Shown piece after piece: positions 58,592-64,000 of a DNA stretch of 64,000 nucleotides; within the stretch, counting starts at the first letter, position 1, and each line of letters begins with the position of its first letter. The stretch is taken from assembly GCF_023065955.2 (NCBI RefSeq), contig NW_026622897.1, positions 4,531,001-4,595,000 of the forward strand, read 5' to 3'. The notes under the pieces were generated by a model. It did not search any database and was not told the origin of the DNA. It saw only the letters and a program-made list of their open reading frames with translations. The stretch comes from Ursus arctos (Eukaryota > Chordata > Mammalia > Carnivora > Ursidae). A program made the position numbers and the translations under genes.

Positions 58592-58832
58592 TTTTTTTTC
58601 CCTTAGTTTTTTGTTTTGTTTTGAAGATTTTATTTATTTATTTGAGAGAGAGAGAGAGAGCACACACGTGAGAGAGAGCACAACCTGGGGAAGGGGGGAA
58701 GGGACCAAGGGAGAAGGAGAAGCAGACTCCCCGCTGGGCAGGGAGCCCAATGCAGGACTCAATCCCAGGACCCTGGAATCATGACCGGAGCCAAAGGCAG
58801 ATGCTTAACCGACTAAACCATCCAGGCGCCCC
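58592..58832 (-). mobile_element. CAN-SINE, minus strand, long variant
   Basis: Reversed tail 'gaagattttatttattta', then a GA run, 'cacacacgtgagagagagca', a long purine tract, 'ctcaatcccaggaccctg' and the reversed head 'accatccaggcgcccc'. The flanks share an imperfect 'caagagtttt/caagagtctttt' repeat. At about 240 bp it is longer than its neighbours because of purine-rich and T-rich expansions. Confidence 0.88.
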
Positions 58833-59393
58833 TCAGGGTTCAAGAGTTTTACACGAACAACTCTGCTGAAATGAAGTGTGTAAATTAAAAATCCTAGCAT
58901 TTGTCATTGTTAGGAAAACAAACACGAGAGATTTCCTAGACTTGATCCATTAACAATAAAGAACGGAGCATATGTCAGGTTTGCCCCAAATAAACCCATA
59001 GAGAATTTATTGCAGGAGCTCATTATAGCATTTACACCCAGAGTAGTCTTTCCTTTGGATGACAGCTTCGAAGGCTGCTGGGAAATACTGAAACAGTGAC
59101 CAGCACCCTGCATATTAGGAAAAGGGTGGATGTTATTATTTTCACTTCCAAGTCAGAACATCCCATGATAATACAAATTCCCTTCAGATTCTAGGTGGAG
59201 ATGTGTTAACATAACTCACTTTTCTGTCTTCTAGGATTAAGAATTATGCTTGTTCTTTTCCGGGGTGGGGTGGGGGGGCAGCCCACAACTCCAATAATAT
59301 GCAGCAACATACAATAATATCCGAGAACACATACAGAGAACACATGGTCTCCCAGGTCAGAACGGCGAGAACCTGAGCATTAGCCCAGCTCAT
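58833..59393. other. No gene recognised
   Basis: Unique sequence. A G-rich patch (ggggtggggtgggggggc) at about 59261-59279 could form a quadruplex. Confidence 0.5.
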
Positions 59394-59404
59394 TACTGCA
59401 CGAA

Positions 59405-59556
59405 GGGGCACCTCGGGGGCTCAGTCAGTGAAGCATCTGCCTTCGGCTTGGGTCGTGATCCCAGGATCCTGGGATCGAGCCCTGCATCAGGTTCCCTGCT
59501 CAGCAGGAAGTCTGCTTCTGCCTCTCCTTCCTGCTCATGCTCTATCTTTATCTCCC

Positions 59557-59600
<44 letters not shown>

Positions 59601-59620
59601 ACTATTTTTATAAAAAGAAA
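59405..59620 (+). mobile_element. CAN-SINE with long (AAAT)n tail
   Basis: Head 'ggggcacctcgggggctcag', B-box-like 'gggatcgagccctgcatcag', then about ten aaat units at 59559-59600. An 11-bp imperfect duplication (tactgcacgaa / taccgcatgaa, two C/T differences) lies at 59394-59404 and 59621-59631. MIR-like 3' text follows at 59632-59690 ('cttagcacggggaggcgctc'). Confidence 0.9.
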
Positions 59621-59663
59621 TACCGCATGAAAATGCTTAGCACGGGGAGGCGCTCATGAAACG

Positions 59664-59684
59664 TTAATGATGATGATGATGATG
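59664..59684. repeat. (GAT)n microsatellite
   Basis: About five to six gat units within the MIR-like end. Confidence 0.7.
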
Positions 59685-59854
59685 ACGTCTCTATCTGAGT
59701 AGGGTGAGTAGGTCTCAACCCTCACTTTCCGAGCCAGAAGAGCTTGTGCACTTCCACCAGTTACCTTGGTATTTATGCATGTAGAGCGCAGACATTTAAA
59801 CCAGGGGTGCTGGGACAGTCTTTGTCATACAGTCATGTTAACAAATGCTACTAG

Positions 59855-60058
59855 TGGGGCGCCTGGGTAGCGCAGTCGTTAAGTGTCTGCCTTTGGCTCA
59901 GGGCGTGATCCTGGCATTCCGGGATTGAGCCCCACATCAGGCTCCTCTGCTGGGAGCCTGCTTCTTCCTCTCCCACTCCCCCTGCTGTGTTCCCTCTCTC
60001 GCTGGCTGTCTCTCTGTCAAATAAATAAATAAAATCTTTAAAAAAAAAACAAAAAAAA
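59855..60058 (+). mobile_element. CAN-SINE, bear/seal-like subfamily
   Basis: Head 'ggggcgcctgggtagcgcag', then 'tcgttaagtgtctgcctttg', 'gggcgtgatcctggcattcc' and tail 'gtcaaataaataaataaaat' with an A-rich end. A 14-bp duplication (acaaatgctactag / acaagtgctactag) lies at 59841-59854 and 60059-60072 with one change. The 'gtagcgcagtcgttaag' head is what I recall from arctoid carnivores. Confidence 0.93.
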
Positions 60059-60072
60059 ACAAGTGCTACTAG

Positions 60073-61564
60073 CAATGAGGGTTAGAAGTTTATAGGACTT
60101 ATTATTACCTGGGGTGAGAAGCCATGTGAGAGGTGAGGAGAAAGAGAATAACAGTCTTTCGAGGGATCTAGAGTGAAAGCCCAAGGTTAGATTGGTTTAA
60201 CTCATACTTTCATAGTGTTTTTACTTTTGATTTTTTTTTTTTGCATAATGCGTATGATTTCCTCTGTTCGTTTGATATGGATCTGGAGGGAACTCATTTA
60301 AGAACTCTGCAAAACTAAAAGATCGGTTGCTTTTTCTAATTAAGAAAGGTGGAAGCAAGGACTCAGCATGAGACAAACTGGAGGCCTCAGTGACACAGCT
60401 CACTCTGCTGGGACCTCACGACAGAGCTGAAAGCTCTTCCTCTTAACTTCCACCACTCAGGGAAACAGATTTGTCGAGTTCAACCCCTCACTCCCCCCAA
60501 AAGCAGAATCCTTAAATGAAAATACAAATTGTACCCAGAGTTCTATGGCAAGTGGACGATTCTGTTAAAAAACTTAACATTTTAGGATTCTTTACAACTA
60601 TGACAATGCCACTGTGTTAAGAACAGACCCACTTCTTTACTGCAAGAATACCGGTGAGTGTTACGTACCACGAGGCATCTACTCCTTGTCCCCTGCTTTA
60701 TCCTGGCTCCCCAACCGTCACCCCGTTTTGCTTCTGTCGTGACCACAGCATCACAGAAAAGGCCTTCACTAAAGGATGCCCAGTTTCCAGATGTGAAGTG
60801 GACACACCCCACACTCTTCCTGTCTTTCACCAAATGCCAGAAATGACAGAATAATACCCACATGCATTTTCACACGTCTTACGTCTGCACACATGCGTGT
60901 TCTCTGTACATGCATGACAAGGACACACGCAGCCACGCGGAGAGATGTGAAGCTGAACTGTCCCTCATAGAAATTGAAGAATACCTTGCAGACTAAACAC
61001 AGACACTAGATTTATGAAAAAACCATCTCCAGAATACGTGTGGGATTCCTGAGATTCCGCCTGGGAGTCAGCCAAAATTTGGGGGAGCCCGAAGTCAGAG
61101 GCAGAGGCGGTGGGTGCTGGGAGGGGAGGGCCAACGTGCACCGGCAGGGAGCCCCATGAAGTTCCATGGTGCGGTCTGCAAGTCCGCCATCTATCTCTTT
61201 TCTCTACTTGGACGCTTCTTGACCAAACGGTCCTCCATCTTCGGTTTCCTACTCCTCCCCACATGCTGGCATTTGTCACTCCTCTCCAGCAGACGACACC
61301 TGCCTCTAAGGTCCTGTTCCAGGCCCAGCTTGTCCAAGTTTGCATCGTTGTATCTGCAACCAGTCAGAACCCTCACTCACCCATACCTGCACCTCATACC
61401 CGCACACTCTTCATCTTCCATAAGAATATGCCATCCCCCAATCTTGTTTTTCAGAAGAAATGTAATATTTGCTATTTGTCAGTTCTCCTTCAGTGCATGG
61501 TCAATGTCTTCAGGGCTATTATGTCTACAAACATGCAGTACAACAACAATACCATTAGAATATC
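60073..61564. other. No gene recognised
   Basis: Unique sequence. Overlapping plus-strand frames of 159 and 185 codons at 61110-61671 end in the TG microsatellite and have no recognisable domain. Confidence 0.4.
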
Positions 61565-61800
61565 ATGCCCTGAGCACTTTGCTGTGTGAGATGCATTATA
61601 CATATGTGTGTGTCTATATATACTTGCGTGTGTGTTTGTGTGTGTGTGTGTGTGTTCACCACCACATGTGAGACAGGCATTATTATCGCCAGCTCACAGA
61701 GGAAGACACTGAGGATCGGAGAGATTTATTGCCCCGAATTCCTACAGCAAATCACAGCTTGTGCGTGTAGGAACCACACAGAACCGGGGGCTGCACCCAT
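61565..61800 (-). mobile_element. MIR SINE, minus strand, with (TG)n expansion
   Basis: 'gccctgagcactttgctgtg' and 'gatgcattatacat' are followed by a (TG)n run (61627-61655), then 'gacaggcattattatcgcca', 'ggaagacactgaggatcgga'. The order is reversed MIR with the microsatellite in the middle. Confidence 0.62.
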
Positions 61801-62269
61801 TTTTTAGAAGTTTAAGAATTTCATCTTGAAATTCTACTTTTAGGATTTCATAGTGAAATTTCTGTGGGTACATATTAAATAGGAGGAAGCATTAATGCAA
61901 ATTATAACTGACATACATAACATTTTAAACATGATTCATCTAAAAAAATATTCCTCTTGTTTTCCACACTTCCACGCGGTGGTCATCACCTAGTGCCGAC
62001 ATGCAAAGCTGCCCCAGATCCCGCGGATGGGAGAGCATCCTACCGCTAACTCCACAGGGAGTCTTCTTATTTGGGTTCTGCCTTCCTGGCATTTATTTAT
62101 TATGAATCTCAGATTCACTCTCTGGTTTCTTCTCATGATGATTCCCAATAGGTATCAATTTTCACAGAGAATCAACTGAACCCAAAACAAAGTTTACCCT
62201 GGGAATTTTCTGGTGGAGCTAGTAGGAGAGACCCCACTACCATTTTTTCTCATAATTATCTTAATATTT
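61801..62269. other. No gene recognised
   Basis: Unique AT-rich sequence, with internal similarity between 'aatttcatcttgaaattc' and 'gatttcatagtgaaattt' near 61816-61862. Confidence 0.45.
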
Positions 62270-62281
62270 AGAAAATCCTTG

Positions 62282-62486
62282 GGGACGCCTGGGTAGCTCA
62301 TTTGGTTAAGCATCTGCCTTGGGCTCAGGTCATGATCCCAGGGTGCTGGGATCAAGTCCCACATCGGGCTCCTTGCTCAACAGGGAGTCTGCTTCTCCCT
62401 CTGCCTGCTGCTCCCCCTGCTTGTGCTCTCTCTCTCTCTCTCTGGCAAATGAATAAATAAAATCTTTTTTTTTTAAAGAAAGAAAA
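62282..62486 (+). mobile_element. CAN-SINE
   Basis: Head 'gggacgcctgggtagctcat', 'ttggttaagcatctgccttg', 'gggatcaagtcccacatcg', a (CT)n run, tail 'gcaaatgaataaataaaatc'. A 12-bp duplication (agaaaatccttg / agaaaatctttg) lies at 62270-62281 and 62487-62498. Confidence 0.92.
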
Positions 62487-62498
62487 AGAAAATCTTTG

Positions 62499-64000
62499 AA
62501 CATATACTTCCATATCAATATCCCAAATGAAAGAGTATCTGTGACCCTACTTCAGTGAAGGTCCATGTGGCCCCGGCTCTGGACCACACTGAGTTTAACA
62601 AACACCACTCGATGGTCATCATCTCTGAAGCTGACTTGCACATAAGGTCAGCTCTTGATATCCATAAGAAATCTCACAGTGGAGACCTGCTTCTGGTGCT
62701 GATCCTGTTCATCCTTGAACTTTTCCTAACCATAATGCAAAGTCTGTCTCTTCAGTCTTTGGTACATCACTTTCCATTTCTGGCAACCTGCCAGTGTTTC
62801 TAAACTCAGTCTTTGCGGCCATCATAGTGTCCCCGTGGGACCTAGCTCTGGCATGAAGATCTGGTCAGCTAAGGTTGGAGTTATTCACCTTTGGCTTCCT
62901 CTGGGGACCTGCAAGAGGTCTACTTGCTTGAGAAACTGGATAGCTGTGGATATTGGGATAAAACATAATCTTCGTTGCACAGTTTCTTAAAGGATTCCTT
63001 TAGACTTTCTAAACTTAGTGAACTCACATAGCACTGTATAAGTTTAGTTCTGCAGCTGGCACATCCATTCCCATGTAAAATATCACTGACAACTCGGACT
63101 TCAGCATACCCACGAGGATGTGTCTGGTGCTATCCAAGTTTCTGTCACAACTCCCCCTCTTTTTACCATTATCATAAAGTCTGTTAGCCATGGTAATAAT
63201 GCACTCTTGAGCTGGGTATAAAAATGTGCCCTCAACTCCGGTGACAAAGCAATGACGTTACTCTAAGCTTCAGCTAAGTGCTGACTCTCAGTCCACAATG
63301 TTAGGCCTCCCAAGAGTAGCCCTACTAAAGCTATGACCTTTGTGGTTCACGCTCTAGGCAGCGCAACAAAGCACAGTCCATCAGAATGGTAACTATGTTC
63401 TGAGATTCGACACTCTCGAAAAGGGGACTGCATCTTCTGCTTTCATCTGTCGAAGGATTTGAAGAGATTCTGAAGCATAACCCCTAGGAACACATCTTAA
63501 AATCATTTCTGCTTCTGGCCAGTTGTCTAATCACCCATACCCTCTGGAGCTCCTCACTCACCAACTCAGCCCCAAGGTGGGGAAAACTTAAACTCATCCA
63601 CCCCATCCTGAGCAACTTCTGATGCCTCCCATACTTCTCCCTCCTACTTCAGATTCGCTGGACCCATCCTTCCCTGCCTGTCTCCTCAGTGTATGTCATC
63701 AAAATACAGGAGATAATTTGGCAGTTAAAGGGCAAGTGGAAATCTGGCAAGCAAGCTAATATTTTCTGGTGTAGGCTGGGGGAGAAGAGGAAGTCTGTGA
63801 ACACCCACATTAATAATTTTATCCCATTATTTATCTATTTACTAGTTAAAAATTAACATTTTAAGTTGACTTATTTCCTCCCTTTTCTCATTCTCTTACT
63901 CTGTAATTTTTATTTCAAATATTTCAGATTTTAATCAGGTAAATATTAATTTATATTATATAACATTCTGTATCTTCTAGTAGAAAATATTCAATTAATA
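62499..64000. other. No gene recognised; AT-rich at the end
   Basis: Unique sequence. An 82-codon frame at 62555-62803 has no recognisable domain. From about 63790 the sequence is strongly AT-rich. Confidence 0.45.

Noticed and set aside
61110..61671. Two overlapping plus-strand frames of 159 and 185 codons
   Set aside because: The longer one runs into the TG microsatellite (Cys/Val alternation) and neither resembles a protein; both cannot be coding together without exceptional cause.

Overview
This is nuclear DNA of a carnivoran mammal, most likely a caniform and possibly an arctoid (bear, panda or seal relative). The evidence is twelve tRNA-derived CAN-SINE (SINEC) copies of 165-240 bp, carnivore-type L1 elements, and a background of older mammal-wide repeats (MIR, L2, MLT1 and MLT2 LTRs, old L1, a Tigger-like fragment). 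The caniform/arctoid placement rests on remembered SINE subfamily features ('gggtagcgcagtcgttaag' head, AAATAAAT tails) and needs a database comparison.

I recognise no host protein-coding exon, rRNA, tRNA or snRNA gene. The open frames outside L1 are short, overlap on both strands and match no family I know. The window reads as intergenic or deep intronic DNA. There is no CRISPR array, operon or bacterial insertion sequence.

Layout. 1-3.1 kb: Tigger-like fragment, two opposed MIRs, unique sequence. 3.1-9.2 kb: the main feature, a full-length L1 inserted in the tail of a CAN-SINE, each with its own target-site duplication. Its ORF1 and ORF2 are broken by small indels, stop codons and a deletion of about 105 bp. 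9.2-17.2 kb: two minus-strand SINEs, MIR pieces and a polyadenylated retrocopy-like 3' end. 17.2-18.2 kb: a 5'-inverted ('twin-primed') L1. 18-25 kb: MIR/L2 remnants and a long unnamed ancient repeat, then GC-rich sequence. 25.4-26.3 kb: an old MLT2-type ERVL LTR that unexpectedly forms a CpG island. 26.8-34.5 kb: L2, MLT1 LTR, MIR, SINE, another LTR. 34.5-38.7 kb: mostly unique. 38.76-40.25 kb: an L1 3' end carrying a second L1 3' UTR and a SINE. 40-50 kb: old repeats, old L1, an MLT1 LTR. 51-62.5 kb: six SINEs, old L1, L2, microsatellites. 62.5-64 kb: unique, AT-rich at the end.

The retrotransposons form a layered record: SINEs and MIRs are targets for later L1s, and L1s are targets for later SINEs. 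I did not find a previously undescribed biological system. The most worthwhile leads are the CpG-rich MLT2 LTR (possible LTR-derived promoter), the tandem units and long antisense open frame in the L1 5' UTR, and the dated nesting of insertions.
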